A DNA stretch of 64,000 nt from Azophilus sp963663395. GTDB taxonomy: Bacteria; Pseudomonadota; Gammaproteobacteria; Pseudomonadales; Azotimanducaceae. A program made the position numbers and the translations under genes. Where the stretch lies: contig OY760226.1 in assembly GCA_963663395.1 (NCBI GenBank), forward strand, positions 4,154,001 to 4,218,000, written 5' to 3'. The first letter of the stretch is position 1, and every line of letters starts with the position of its first letter. Below the pieces are notes generated by a model, which did no database searches, was not told the origin of the DNA, and saw only the letters and a program-made list of their open reading frames with translations. Positions 26,082 to 34,899 of this stretch are shown here, in pieces.

Positions 26082-26120
26082 AGGGTGGCAGATAATCCCT
26101 TTTTTGATCCGTAACTTGCA

Positions 26121-27302
26121 ATGACAAATGCGTTGATCGTCGGCACCTCGGAAGAGCGCTTGTGGGGGCTGACCGGCCACGAGCGGATCGCCCGCCAGCT
26201 GCGCAGGACCGGAGACATTCCGCTGGTCAGCAATGTGGAATCGATTCCCGACACCGAACGGGTACTCATTCTGCGTGCCGATTACGCCTACGACCTGCCA
26301 ACGCTCAACGGGCTGCTCGGGCACGACGGGCTGCTGATGGACGGCACCGTACCGGCAGCCGCCCACGTCGACCGGTCACTGGCGGCAGCCGCCTCCGGCA
26401 TTGTCGATGCCTCTGCCCTGCCCGACCCGAACCCCCCGATTCCAACCATCGATGCGGGAGACCTCGATGCCTTCGAGGCGGACCTGCGCAAAATCGAGCC
26501 GCCGTTGCTCGAGTCCATTACGGCTGCCACCGCGAAGGCGCTGGAAAATCGACTGTACGGCATCTCCTACAAGGGCATCACGGACTTCATCACCAAGTGG
26601 TGGTGGCCGGTGCCCGCCAAGGCAATGGTCCGCATCTGCGCCAACGCCGGCATCTCGCCGAATGCCGTCACCTGCATCGGATTCGTCCAGATGCTGGCCA
26701 CCTGCTGGCTGTTCTACGAGGGCTTCTATTTCTGGGGCCTGCTGCTCGGCTGGTTCATGACCTACCTGGACACCGTGGATGGCAAGCTGGCCCGGGTGAC
26801 CGTGCAGTCAAGCAAGTTCGGGCACTGGCTGGATCACGGCATGGACATCCTGCACCCACCGTTCTGGTACTGGCTGTGGGGGCTGTCGCTCGCGGGGTTC
26901 GAACCGCAGCTCGGCTTCGGTTTCGAGGCACTGATGATCTTCATTGTCGCGGGCTATGCCGGCGGGCGCCTCATCGAGGGGGCCTTTCATGGCCTGGGGT
27001 CCGTCAGCCTCTTCGCCTGGCGCCCGTTCGATGCCTGGTTCCGGCTGTTCACCGCCCGCCGCAACCCCTGCCTCGTGCTGTTGACGGCCGGCTGGCTGGT
27101 GGGCGAACCCGGCCTCGGTTTCGAACTGGTGGCCTTCTGGACCCTGGCCTCCAGCGTCATCATGCTGGGCAGGCTGGCATTCGCCTGCTGCATACGCATG
27201 ACCAGCGGCCCACTGACCTCCTGGCTGGCCCAGGACGAAGCCCGGCGCAAATATCCCAGGAGCTTCCGCACCTTCTCCTCGACCCGCCGCGCGTATGGCT
27301 GA
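26121..27302 (+). CDS. CDP-alcohol phosphotransferase with degenerate N-terminal nucleotidyltransferase-like domain
   Basis: A 393-residue integral membrane enzyme that moves a phospho-alcohol from CDP-alcohol to an acceptor. The family signature is complete: Asp217, Asp220-Gly, Ala224-Arg225, Gly234, Asp238 and Asp242 in DTVDGKLAR and GHWLDHGMD. Helices follow (WYWLWGLSLAG, LMIFIVAGYAGG). Residues 1-140 are soluble and look like a worn nucleotidyltransferase fold (ALIVGTSEERLWGLTGHERI, VLILRADYAYD), a layout like the bifunctional cytidylyltransferase/phosphotransferases of inositol-phosphate metabolism, but without a catalytic signature loop. It overlaps the next gene by 8 bases. Predicted to attach the head group to ceramide. 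Confidence 0.87.
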   Translation: MTNALIVGTSEERLWGLTGHERIARQLRRTGDIPLVSNVESIPDTERVLILRADYAYDLPTLNGLLGHDGLLMDGTVPAAAHVDRSLAAAASGIVDASALPDPNPPIPTIDAGDLDAFEADLRKIEPPLLESITAATAKALENRLYGISYKGITDFITKWWWPVPAKAMVRICANAGISPNAVTCIGFVQMLATCWLFYEGFYFWGLLLGWFMTYLDTVDGKLARVTVQSSKFGHWLDHGMDILHPPFWYWLWGLSLAGFEPQLGFGFEALMIFIVAGYAGGRLIEGAFHGLGSVSLFAWRPFDAWFRLFTARRNPCLVLLTAGWLVGEPGLGFELVAFWTLASSVIMLGRLAFACCIRMTSGPLTSWLAQDEARRKYPRSFRTFSSTRRAYG

Positions 27303-28131
27303 GGACCTTGCAGGACTTGCGCTGCTCGAAGCGCCGGACGACCCGGCCCTGGCGGGCGTGCTCGCAAAGCTGGACGAACGCTACGGCGACAGCATCGATG
27401 CCATCGTCCTGTACGGCTCTTATCTGCGCGGCAATGCCGAGGCGATGCCCGACCTGTACGTGCTGCTGCGGCAGTATCCGCCCTCGCCACGCCTGGACCG
27501 CTGGCTTGGCAGCGCGCTGCCGCCGAACGTCTATATGGTCTCGGACGGCGAGTTGCGCGCAAAGGTCAGCGTGCTCTTGACCCATCAGTTGGTAAACGCC
27601 GTAACAACGGACTTCCATCCCTACTTCTGGGCCCGGTTCGTGCAGCCGTGCTGCCTGATCCGTTGCCGCGACGACAAGATCATGGCGCGCCTGAAGTACA
27701 TCGCCGCGCGGTCTGCCTGCCGATTGCTCGATGCCATGGGTTCGCCGGATACCCTGACGACGCCCGAGGGCTACTGGCTGGCCGTATTCGAGCGCACCTA
27801 TGCGGCCGAGCTTCGCTCGGAGCGCTCGGGCAAGTACGGCGAAATCTACGCAGCCAACCGCGCCTACTACGATTCCCTGTTCGATGCCCGGGGGCGCGGC
27901 AAGGATCGTCCCGTCCTCTGGCGGTTGCGGCAGGCGGCCGGCAAGGCAATGTCCGGTGCGCGCATTCTCAAGGCGGCGCTCACCTTCGACGATCCGGTCG
28001 GCTACATGTTGTGGAAGCTGGAAAGGCACTCCGGCGTGCACATCGAGGCCACTGAGCGGCAGCGGCGATATCCCCTGCTGTTCGCATGGCCGCTGGTCTG
28101 GCGCCTGTACCGCGAGGGCGCGTTCAGGTGA
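27295..28131 (+). CDS. nucleotidyltransferase-like protein (MNT-type GS motif), unknown role
   Basis: A 278-residue protein with IVLYGSYLRGNAEAMPDLYV at residues 38-55. This resembles the GS...D-x-D motif of pol-beta-type nucleotidyltransferases, but only one aspartate (Asp53) remains, with Tyr at the second position, so catalysis is doubtful. The rest (DFHPYFWARFVQPCCLIRCR, then basic helices) is unfamiliar. It is translationally coupled to the CDP-alcohol phosphotransferase and its 3' end overlaps the convergent spt gene by 8 bases. Perhaps a partner or regulator of the head-group enzyme; no specific activity can be claimed. Confidence 0.7.
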   Translation: MAEDLAGLALLEAPDDPALAGVLAKLDERYGDSIDAIVLYGSYLRGNAEAMPDLYVLLRQYPPSPRLDRWLGSALPPNVYMVSDGELRAKVSVLLTHQLVNAVTTDFHPYFWARFVQPCCLIRCRDDKIMARLKYIAARSACRLLDAMGSPDTLTTPEGYWLAVFERTYAAELRSERSGKYGEIYAANRAYYDSLFDARGRGKDRPVLWRLRQAAGKAMSGARILKAALTFDDPVGYMLWKLERHSGVHIEATERQRRYPLLFAWPLVWRLYREGAFR

Positions 28132-29311
28132 GTTCCGCAGACTCCACAACCACCCGCCGCGTGACCCGGACGATCTCGTCGATCTGCTCATCGGTGTGGG
28201 CAGCGCTTACGCTCATGCGCAGGAGGCTCGCCCCGGCCGGCGCTGCCGGCGGCACCATGAGATTGACGTAGACCCCTTCCCGCAGCATGCCGTTCCAGGC
28301 AGCCAGCGCCCCGGCGCGGTCGGCAAGCCGAATGGCCAGCACCGGCGACGGTGTGTCGCCCACCTGCAAGCCGAGTTGAGTCAGGCCCTCGCGCAGCCTC
28401 ATTGCGTTCCGCCACAGGCGAGCCCGCAGTTCCGGCCGCGTACGTATCGCGTGGAGGGCAGACCGCGTACATTCGACCACCGCCGGGGAAGGCGACGCCG
28501 TGAACATGTAGGGACGGCTTCTGTAAGGGAATAGCGCCAGTTCCTCGTGCCGGCTGACACAGAATCCGCCCGTGGTGCCCAGGCTCTTGCTGAAGGTGCC
28601 CATGATGAAGTCAACTTTATCGAGCACGCCCGCCTCTTCCGCCAGGCCGCGCCCCCTTTCACCCAGGACGCCCATGGAATGAGCTTCATCCACGAACAGG
28701 CAGGCGCCGTGGCGCGCCTTGATCTCGACGATCTCCCCAATGGGCGCCCGGTCGCCGAGTACGCCGTACAGCCCTTCGATGACAACCAGCGTACGCCCGG
28801 CCTGCTCGCCAAGCCGCCCCAGCCGCTTGTCCAGGCTGGCCGGGTCGTTGTGGCGGAAGGTGAACACTTTCGCGGGAGACAGCCGGCACCCGTCGAACAG
28901 GCTCGCGTGGGCGTCGGAATCGAGGAGCACGGCATCGCCGGGCCCGAGGAGCGCCGCCAGCGACCCCACGTTTGCGGCGTAGCCCGTGGAAAAGACGACC
29001 GCGTTGGGATACCCGTAGAAATCGGCCAGTTCGGCCTCCAGCGCCCGGTGCCCGGCATAGGTGCCGTTAGCCATGCGCGAACCGGTTGTGCCGGTGCCCG
29101 CATTGGACAGAGCAGCCCGCCCGGCAGCTATGCCCGCCGGATCAAAGGTGAGCCCGAGGTAGTTGTTGGTGCCCGCCAGGATCGTGGGGCGCCCGTGGAT
29201 GATGCCCTCGGTCGGCGAGTTGAGGCCGTCGATGACGACTCCGGTCGGGTCGATCTCGCCGAGCCCCCGGCGCAATTCGGCAACCTCCCGGAACTTGTCC
29301 AGGAGCTTCAC
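28124..29311 (-). CDS. spt: serine palmitoyltransferase-like alpha-oxoamine synthase
   Basis: PLP enzyme of 395 residues that condenses an amino acid with an acyl thioester; in a sphingolipid context serine plus acyl-ACP/CoA gives 3-ketosphinganine. Seen: TNNYLGLTFDP, GSRMANGTYAGHRALEAELA, His135 in SDAHASLFDG (stacks on the cofactor), DEAHSMGVLG with Asp208, and Lys242 in GTFSKSLGTTGG (Schiff base). Biotin synthase BioF and KBL share this fold, but the adjacent carrier protein, ligase and reductase genes point to Spt. GTG 29311 overlaps the carrier gene stop by 4 bases, so the two are coupled. Soluble, cytoplasmic. Confidence 0.85.
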   Translation of the reverse strand: MKLLDKFREVAELRRGLGEIDPTGVVIDGLNSPTEGIIHGRPTILAGTNNYLGLTFDPAGIAAGRAALSNAGTGTTGSRMANGTYAGHRALEAELADFYGYPNAVVFSTGYAANVGSLAALLGPGDAVLLDSDAHASLFDGCRLSPAKVFTFRHNDPASLDKRLGRLGEQAGRTLVVIEGLYGVLGDRAPIGEIVEIKARHGACLFVDEAHSMGVLGERGRGLAEEAGVLDKVDFIMGTFSKSLGTTGGFCVSRHEELALFPYRSRPYMFTASPSPAVVECTRSALHAIRTRPELRARLWRNAMRLREGLTQLGLQVGDTPSPVLAIRLADRAGALAAWNGMLREGVYVNLMVPPAAPAGASLLRMSVSAAHTDEQIDEIVRVTRRVVVESAELT

Positions 29312-29541
29312 GCCAGGGCCCCCCGTACGGCTTTCGCCAACTGGCCGATGGTACGCACATCGGCGAGGGCTTCCTGCTCGATGACGATGTCGAAGTGGTC
29401 TTCCACTTCCATGATGAACTCCATCACCTGGGCCGAAGCGAGGGCGAGCCCATCGAGCAGATCCGTCTCCGCATCGACCGGGCCTTCAAGGGTCACGGTC
29501 TGAGCCAGCACGTCGCACAGGGTTTGCTCGATTGAATCCAT
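29308..29541 (-). CDS. dedicated acyl carrier protein for sphingolipid synthesis (AcpR-like)
   Basis: A 77-residue acyl carrier protein. The alignment to E. coli ACP is clear over LLDGLALASAQVMEFIMEVE, then DHFDIVIEQ. The phosphopantetheine serine is Ser36, but the usual D-S-L is A-S-A, a marked change that may restrict it to its own ligase and Spt. ATG 29541 is preferred over an extension to 29571. It is coupled to spt (4-base overlap) and follows the reductase gene by 13 bases. Confidence 0.85.
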   Translation of the reverse strand: MDSIEQTLCDVLAQTVTLEGPVDAETDLLDGLALASAQVMEFIMEVEDHFDIVIEQEALADVRTIGQLAKAVRGALA

Positions 29542-29554
29542 CTCACCCACCGTC

Positions 29555-30478
29555 TTACATCTGTTCGTCATACATCTGTTGCAATCCGCTGGCCAGATCG
29601 TAGCGGGGACGCCACCCGGTGATCGTGCCGTAGGTGCCGTCGGCGCCGGCCCAGGACTCCCAGGTCAATTCCCGGACCTTGCCCGGCGTCAGCATGGGCG
29701 CATACCGAAACAGCTTCGAGGCAGCCAGGTTCACCCGGGCCGTGCCGGCCAGAAGTGCGGCCGGCACCACGACTGTCCTGCTGCGCGGCGCACCCACCGC
29801 ACCAGCGATCGCGGGCCAATCGTAGCCGTCCGGCGCGCCGTCGTCGATCTCGAACCGGCCATGCCGGCAGCGGGACGGATCGCGCAGCCAGGCGATGACC
29901 GCCTCGGCAAGGTCATCGACATGCAGAAACGCCAGGCGCTGATCCCGGTTCCCGGGAATGACCGTCAACCCGCGCCGCATCCAGTCCAGCAACGGGCGCA
30001 TTTCCACTTCGCCCGGGCCGTACACGGCCGGCGGGCGCAATATCGTATGGTCGAGATGCGGCCAGGCACCGAGCACTTCCTCTCCGGCACGCTTGCTGGA
30101 AGCGTAGTCGGACAATTCCGGCTGCCGCGCGGCAAAGCTCGAGATCAGCAGCAGGGGTGGTGGCGGCGCCTGCGCCTCGATGGCCGTACAGAGGTTGGCG
30201 ACTGCATCGACGTTAACCGCCCGGAAGTCGCTGAAGGTGCGGCCGCGCACCGCGCCCGCCAGGTGAACCACCGCATCGACGCCGGCGAGAGCCTCACGCA
30301 GGCCCTCCACATCGCCCAGCGAGACACGCCAGGGCTGAATGCCGGCAACCAGTTTCTTTTCCGAGCGCACGATCGCCCGCACATCGGCACGCAGATCGAG
30401 GAGTTTTGCAGAAAGACGCCCACCGATGAACCCGGTGAGCCCGGTGATGGCAATGGTTCCCGGGAGGCGGTTATTCAC
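29555..30478 (-). CDS. cerR: NAD-dependent epimerase/dehydratase-family protein, candidate 3-keto(dihydro)ceramide reductase (CerR-like)
   Basis: Extended short-chain dehydrogenase of 307 residues. The cofactor loop is ITGLTGFIGGRL near the N-terminus and the active-site pair is YASSK, with VVHLAGAVRGRTFSDF and ILRPPAVYGPGE typical of the family. In Caulobacter an enzyme of this family between the carrier protein and ligase genes reduces the 3-keto group after N-acylation, so I infer the same step here. GTG 30478 starts 11 bases after the ligase stop, but the GGAGG lies unusually close to it, so the start is not certain. Confidence 0.8.
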   Translation of the reverse strand: MNNRLPGTIAITGLTGFIGGRLSAKLLDLRADVRAIVRSEKKLVAGIQPWRVSLGDVEGLREALAGVDAVVHLAGAVRGRTFSDFRAVNVDAVANLCTAIEAQAPPPPLLLISSFAARQPELSDYASSKRAGEEVLGAWPHLDHTILRPPAVYGPGEVEMRPLLDWMRRGLTVIPGNRDQRLAFLHVDDLAEAVIAWLRDPSRCRHGRFEIDDGAPDGYDWPAIAGAVGAPRSRTVVVPAALLAGTARVNLAASKLFRYAPMLTPGKVRELTWESWAGADGTYGTITGWRPRYDLASGLQQMYDEQM

Positions 30479-30489
30479 CTCCGGCTGGA

Positions 30490-32226
30490 TCAGGCCTCCG
30501 CTTGTCGACCCGGGAGCGGCCAGCCGTCGGCATCCCAGCCGGTGCGCGCCAGGAAGCCGGCCCGCGCCGTGGTTCTGGACAGCTTGCCCGAGGACGTGCG
30601 GGGCAAGGTTCTCGGCGGAACGATGTCGACGTGGCAGGGAACACCGAAGTGCTGACGTACCAGCGAACGGATTTCGCGCGACAGTTCAGGACGGGTGTGC
30701 TTGCACTCGACCACCACCACGACCAGCGGGTTGCCGCCGGGTTGCGTGACTTCGAATGCCGTGGTCGTTCCGGTGCGCACACCCGGGCAGCTCTCGGCCA
30801 GTTGCTCGAGATCCTGCGGCCAGATATTGCGCCCGTTGATGATGATGACGTCCTTGCTGCGTGCGGTAACCACGAGATTGCGGCCGCGCCGGTAGCCGAT
30901 GTCGCCGGTGTCCAGCCAGCCGTCTTCGTCGAGCACCTCGGCGGTAGCTTCCGGTTCGTTGAAGTAGCCGCGCATGACGCTGGGGCCGCACACCATGATG
31001 CGCCCGCACTGACGCTCTCCTACTTCGCGCCCCCGCTCATCGCAGATGCGGAATTCGTAGCTCGGCAGCACGGCGCCGCAGTCAACCAGTTTCAGGGCAT
31101 CGTCGTCCGTGCTGCAGGGCCTTGCCTCTCCGGAGGCGATAACCCGGTCCTTGTCTACATGGTCGATGTGTATGCCGACATCCAGGGGTGCGAAGCTGAT
31201 TGCCAGGCCGCATTCGGCCATTCCGTAGCAGGCGACGAAGGCCTTGGGATCGAAGCCCGCCGGGGCCAGCAACTGACTGAACCGCTCGAGCAACCTCGGG
31301 TCGATGCGTTCGGCGCCCACGCCGGCAACGCGCCAGCTCGAAAGATCGTATTTTTCCTGATCCGCCAGGCGCAGCCGCGTGGCGCACAGGCCGTAGCCGG
31401 ACGGTGGACAGGACGAAACGGTGCCACGATTGTCGGAGATCAGCTTCAACCACAGGCGCGGCCGCATGGCGAAGGTGCGCGGACTGAGGTAATCGACCGA
31501 CAAGGCGCGCATCAGGGGAACCAGGACAAAGCCCACCAGGCCCATGTCGTGATAGAAGGGAAGCCAGGAAACGAGCCGGTCGTCGGCACGGAATTGCGCG
31601 CCGATATCGGCGATTTCGCGCAGATTGCTCAGTACCGCCCGTTGCGACATCTCGACGCCGCGGGGGAACCGCGTGCTGCCCGAGGTGTATTGCAGGTAGG
31701 CGGGTTCGTCTCCCGCCAGCGGCTGCGGCAATTCGTCCGCCTCCGGCAGGGCATCGAAATCGGCTGCGCTCCCGGCCAGTGCCAGCGACAGCGGCTCGAC
31801 AGCCCTGTTGAGCAGGTTGACGTAACCATCGGGAGCCACCGCTACGGCGGCGCCGCAGCTGTCCATCATTCTGCGAATCTGGGCTACGTAGGCATCTCCG
31901 CCGCCCATCTGGATGACCGCCGGCAGCGGCACCGGGATGAAGCCGGCGTACTGGGCGGCGAAAAAGAAGCGGTGAAAAAACGGTGCGGTATCGGCGATGA
32001 TGGCAACGCGCGAATAGCGCGGCAACCCCAGGCCCGTCAACCGCCGGGCGAGGCATAGCGCGCTCGCGCGCAACTCCTCGTACGGCAACACGGCTTCAAG
32101 CCGGCCTGAACCGTCATAGAAGTTGTATCCGCTACGGCCCGTTGCCGCGTAGTTCAACGCGTCAGCAAGCCCCTCGAATTTTCCGTTGTGTAGTGGTAAC
32201 CCACTCTCCGTCGGGGTCGCAACCAT
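30490..32226 (-). CDS. fatty acyl-AMP ligase / acyl-ACP synthetase (AasR-like)
   Basis: ANL-superfamily adenylating enzyme of 578 residues, expected to activate a fatty acid and load it on the carrier protein two genes downstream. Motifs: YLQYTSGSTRFPRGVEMSQR (P-loop), LPFYHDMGLVGFVL, DEDGWLDTGDIGY and RTSSGKLSR with the catalytic lysine. The sequence is closer to fatty acyl-AMP ligases than to acyl-CoA synthetases. ATG 32226 is used; an in-frame TTG at 32235 is an alternative. First gene of a four-gene minus-strand operon (ligase, reductase, ACP, Spt). Confidence 0.87.
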   Translation of the reverse strand: MVATPTESGLPLHNGKFEGLADALNYAATGRSGYNFYDGSGRLEAVLPYEELRASALCLARRLTGLGLPRYSRVAIIADTAPFFHRFFFAAQYAGFIPVPLPAVIQMGGGDAYVAQIRRMMDSCGAAVAVAPDGYVNLLNRAVEPLSLALAGSAADFDALPEADELPQPLAGDEPAYLQYTSGSTRFPRGVEMSQRAVLSNLREIADIGAQFRADDRLVSWLPFYHDMGLVGFVLVPLMRALSVDYLSPRTFAMRPRLWLKLISDNRGTVSSCPPSGYGLCATRLRLADQEKYDLSSWRVAGVGAERIDPRLLERFSQLLAPAGFDPKAFVACYGMAECGLAISFAPLDVGIHIDHVDKDRVIASGEARPCSTDDDALKLVDCGAVLPSYEFRICDERGREVGERQCGRIMVCGPSVMRGYFNEPEATAEVLDEDGWLDTGDIGYRRGRNLVVTARSKDVIIINGRNIWPQDLEQLAESCPGVRTGTTTAFEVTQPGGNPLVVVVVECKHTRPELSREIRSLVRQHFGVPCHVDIVPPRTLPRTSSGKLSRTTARAGFLARTGWDADGWPLPGRQAEA

Positions 32227-32643
32227 AACTGCCAACGTTCGTTTATATTTTTAAAATGAACAAATCGGCGGAATGACCTTGCCTACATTCCAACCATCCT
32301 GTGCCAAGTGCGCCAATTCTAAAACAATGTCCCGCCAGATTCGACCCATGGTTGAGCCGAAGTTCGGGACGAAACCCATCTCGCAAAGAGTTGAATCCTA
32401 TCGTATTCACGGTCAGGAACCAAGCGCTTGAGAGCGCCGCGCAGGCCCGCCCGGACGTGTTCCGCCAAGCTGCAGGCTAGGTTTCATGCGGGTTTCCGCG
32501 GGCCCGGCGCGGATAGACGGCGCTCCTGAGTTATACTGCAACCTGATCGAATACCCCGGCCACCCCTGACCAGTGCCCGCATTTTTCTCGAACAGGCAGT
32601 ATCGGGCTGCATCTGCCGGACCCAAACAAGAGCACGCCGAAAT
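32227..32643. other. intergenic region between divergent genes
   Basis: A 417-base stretch between the acyl-AMP ligase operon (minus) and the DUF5916 gene (plus). No credible gene, RNA or repeat was seen. Its only distinctive part is an AT-rich island near its left end. Confidence 0.6.
32239..32266. promoter_or_regulatory. AT-rich island, probable promoter region of the sphingolipid core operon
   Basis: About 28 bases rich in A and T (gtttatatttttaaaatga) 13 bases upstream of the acyl-AMP ligase start, in otherwise GC-rich DNA. On the minus strand it contains TATAAA-like sequence. A well-spaced -35 was not found. Confidence 0.35.
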
Positions 32644-34833
32644 TTGAACAGATCGCTCATTGCAGGCGCGTGCGCGCTTGGCATTGCGTGCGCCCCACAC
32701 GCCACGGCCGAAGCGCCCGATACGCGACAGGTCATGCGTGCCACGGCCATCGAGGCGCCGCCCGAGCTCGATGGGCTCGTTCTGGATGACCCGGCCTGGG
32801 CCAGCGTCAGGCCCGCTTCCGGATTCAGGCAAACCAGGCCGGACGAAGGAGCGCCCGCCACCCAGCGCACCCACGTCTACGTGGCCTTCACCGACGATGT
32901 CCTGTACATCGCCGCGGTCTGTTACGACGACGACCCGTCGGCCATCATCGTCGCCGACAGCCGGCGCGACAGCAACCTGACCGACACCGACAGTTTCCAG
33001 GTCATCCTGGACACCTTTCTTGATCGCCAGAACGGTTTCGTGTTCGGCACCAACCCGGCAGGCATCCAGTACGACGCCCAGGTGACCAAGGAAGCCACTG
33101 GGGGCCGCCGCGGAGGCCTTACCGGCTTAAACCTGAACTGGGACACCACCTGGTCGGTCGCCAGCGCCATCACGTCCATCGGCTGGAGCACGGAGATCGC
33201 CATTCCCTTCAAGTCGCTGCGCTACGCGGGCGGCGACGAGCAGTCCTGGGGCATCAACTTCCAGCGCAACATCCGCCGCAACAACGAGGAAACGTTCTGG
33301 GCGCCGCTGCCCCGCCAGTACAACCTCTACCGGGTCTCCCTGGCGGGAACGGTGGCAGGCGTCGGCCTTCCGGCGCAACGGAACCTCAAGGTCACCCCTT
33401 ATGGGCTCGGCATGGGAACCCGTGGCGGCGGCGTGGACGGTACCGACAGCGAAGGGGAATTCGGTGTGGACATCAAGTACTCCGTCACCCCCAGCCTGAC
33501 GCTGGACGCCACCTACAACACCGATTTCGCCCAGGTGGAAGCCGACGACGTGCAGGCGAACCTGGACCGTTTCAGCCTGTTCTTCGAGGAGAAGCGCCCC
33601 TTCTTCCTGGAAAATGCCGGCCAGTTCACCGTGGGCAGCCCCGGGGAGGTGGAACTGTTCTTCAGCCGCCGCATCGGCATCGCCGACGACGGCACCCCCA
33701 TCCCCATCGAAGGGGGCCTGCGGCTGTCCGGCAAGGTCGGCGCCCGAACGAACGTCGGGCTGCTGCACATGCGCTCCAAGGCCGTCCCGGGCGCAGCCCC
33801 CCGCAACGACTACTCCGTGGCCCGCTTCAACTACGAGCTCCCGAACCGCTCCGGCATCGGCGTACTGGCGGTCAACCGGCAGGGCGACGGCAGCCACCTC
33901 GTGGCGAAAGGCGACGATCACAACCGCACCTACGCCATTGACGGCCGCTGGGGCATCGGCGAGCACATCAACCTCAACGGCTGGCTCGCGAAGACCGATT
34001 CCCCGGATTTGTCCGGGGACGATCACGCCTACAAGGTGGAGGCGAGCCGCTCGACGGAACGGTGGTCACAAAGCCTCACGTTTACCGAAGTCGCCACCAA
34101 CTTCAACCCGGAGGTCGGCTTCCTGGCGCGCAACTCCTACCGCCGGGCGGGTGCCTACGTGCTGCGCCGCATCCGCCCGAGCAACCTGCTGGGGCTGCAC
34201 GAAATCCGCCCGCACATCGGATATTTCGGCTATTGGGGCTACGAGGACGACTACCACGAGTCGAACTGGGTACACGTCGACACCCACTGGGAATGGAACT
34301 CGGGCCTGGAAATCCACACGGGCGTCAATTTCACCCACGAAGGCGTCCGCGAACCCTTCGAGATCGTCAGCGGCAAGACCATTCCCGCCGGCGACTACGA
34401 CCATGCCGAGGCCCAACTCGTGTTCCAGACCGACGAGGCCGCACCGTTGAGTTTTCAGGTGAGATCGAAAATCGGCGGACGCTTCGGCGGCGACCTGATC
34501 AACGCGGAACCGCTGTTGCGTTACCGCATCGGCGAGAAGTTCACCTCGGAGCTGTCCTGGAACTACAACCACTTCAAGCTGCCGAACACCCGCTTCCGGG
34601 TCAACGTGGGCCGCCTCAGGGCCACTTATTCATTCACACCGAGCATTTCGCTCCAGGCACTGGTGCAGTACGACGACCGCAACGACGCCGTGGCGGCGAA
34701 CCTGCGCTTCGCCTGGCTGCAATCGGCGAACACCGGCTTCTTCCTGGTCTACAACGAGTTCGACGAGCGCGGCCTCGGCCCGCCGCGCCGCGAACTGGTC
34801 CTGAAATACAGCCGCATCCTGGACCTCCTGTAG
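32644..34833 (+). CDS. DUF5916-type protein: CBM9-like domain plus outer-membrane beta-barrel
   Basis: A 729-residue exported protein. The signal peptide is MNRSLIAGACALGIACAPHATA. Residues about 30-215 form a carbohydrate-binding-module-9-like domain (APPELDGLVLDDPAWASV, then DSFQVILDTFLDRQNGFVFG). The rest is a barrel of amphipathic strands starting after EEKRPFFLENAGQF, a recurring DUF5916 phrase. The start is TTG 32644, the only start that keeps the signal peptide. Function unknown; proteins of this family are often encoded near peptidases or TonB systems. No link to the lipid cluster is shown. Confidence 0.83.
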   Translation: MNRSLIAGACALGIACAPHATAEAPDTRQVMRATAIEAPPELDGLVLDDPAWASVRPASGFRQTRPDEGAPATQRTHVYVAFTDDVLYIAAVCYDDDPSAIIVADSRRDSNLTDTDSFQVILDTFLDRQNGFVFGTNPAGIQYDAQVTKEATGGRRGGLTGLNLNWDTTWSVASAITSIGWSTEIAIPFKSLRYAGGDEQSWGINFQRNIRRNNEETFWAPLPRQYNLYRVSLAGTVAGVGLPAQRNLKVTPYGLGMGTRGGGVDGTDSEGEFGVDIKYSVTPSLTLDATYNTDFAQVEADDVQANLDRFSLFFEEKRPFFLENAGQFTVGSPGEVELFFSRRIGIADDGTPIPIEGGLRLSGKVGARTNVGLLHMRSKAVPGAAPRNDYSVARFNYELPNRSGIGVLAVNRQGDGSHLVAKGDDHNRTYAIDGRWGIGEHINLNGWLAKTDSPDLSGDDHAYKVEASRSTERWSQSLTFTEVATNFNPEVGFLARNSYRRAGAYVLRRIRPSNLLGLHEIRPHIGYFGYWGYEDDYHESNWVHVDTHWEWNSGLEIHTGVNFTHEGVREPFEIVSGKTIPAGDYDHAEAQLVFQTDEAAPLSFQVRSKIGGRFGGDLINAEPLLRYRIGEKFTSELSWNYNHFKLPNTRFRVNVGRLRATYSFTPSISLQALVQYDDRNDAVAANLRFAWLQSANTGFFLVYNEFDERGLGPPRRELVLKYSRILDLL

Positions 34834-34899
34834 TGGCGCAACCGCTTCAGGTAAGGAATACTTTCCCTAATCCCATTCACCCTTCGAGACGAGGAGAAA

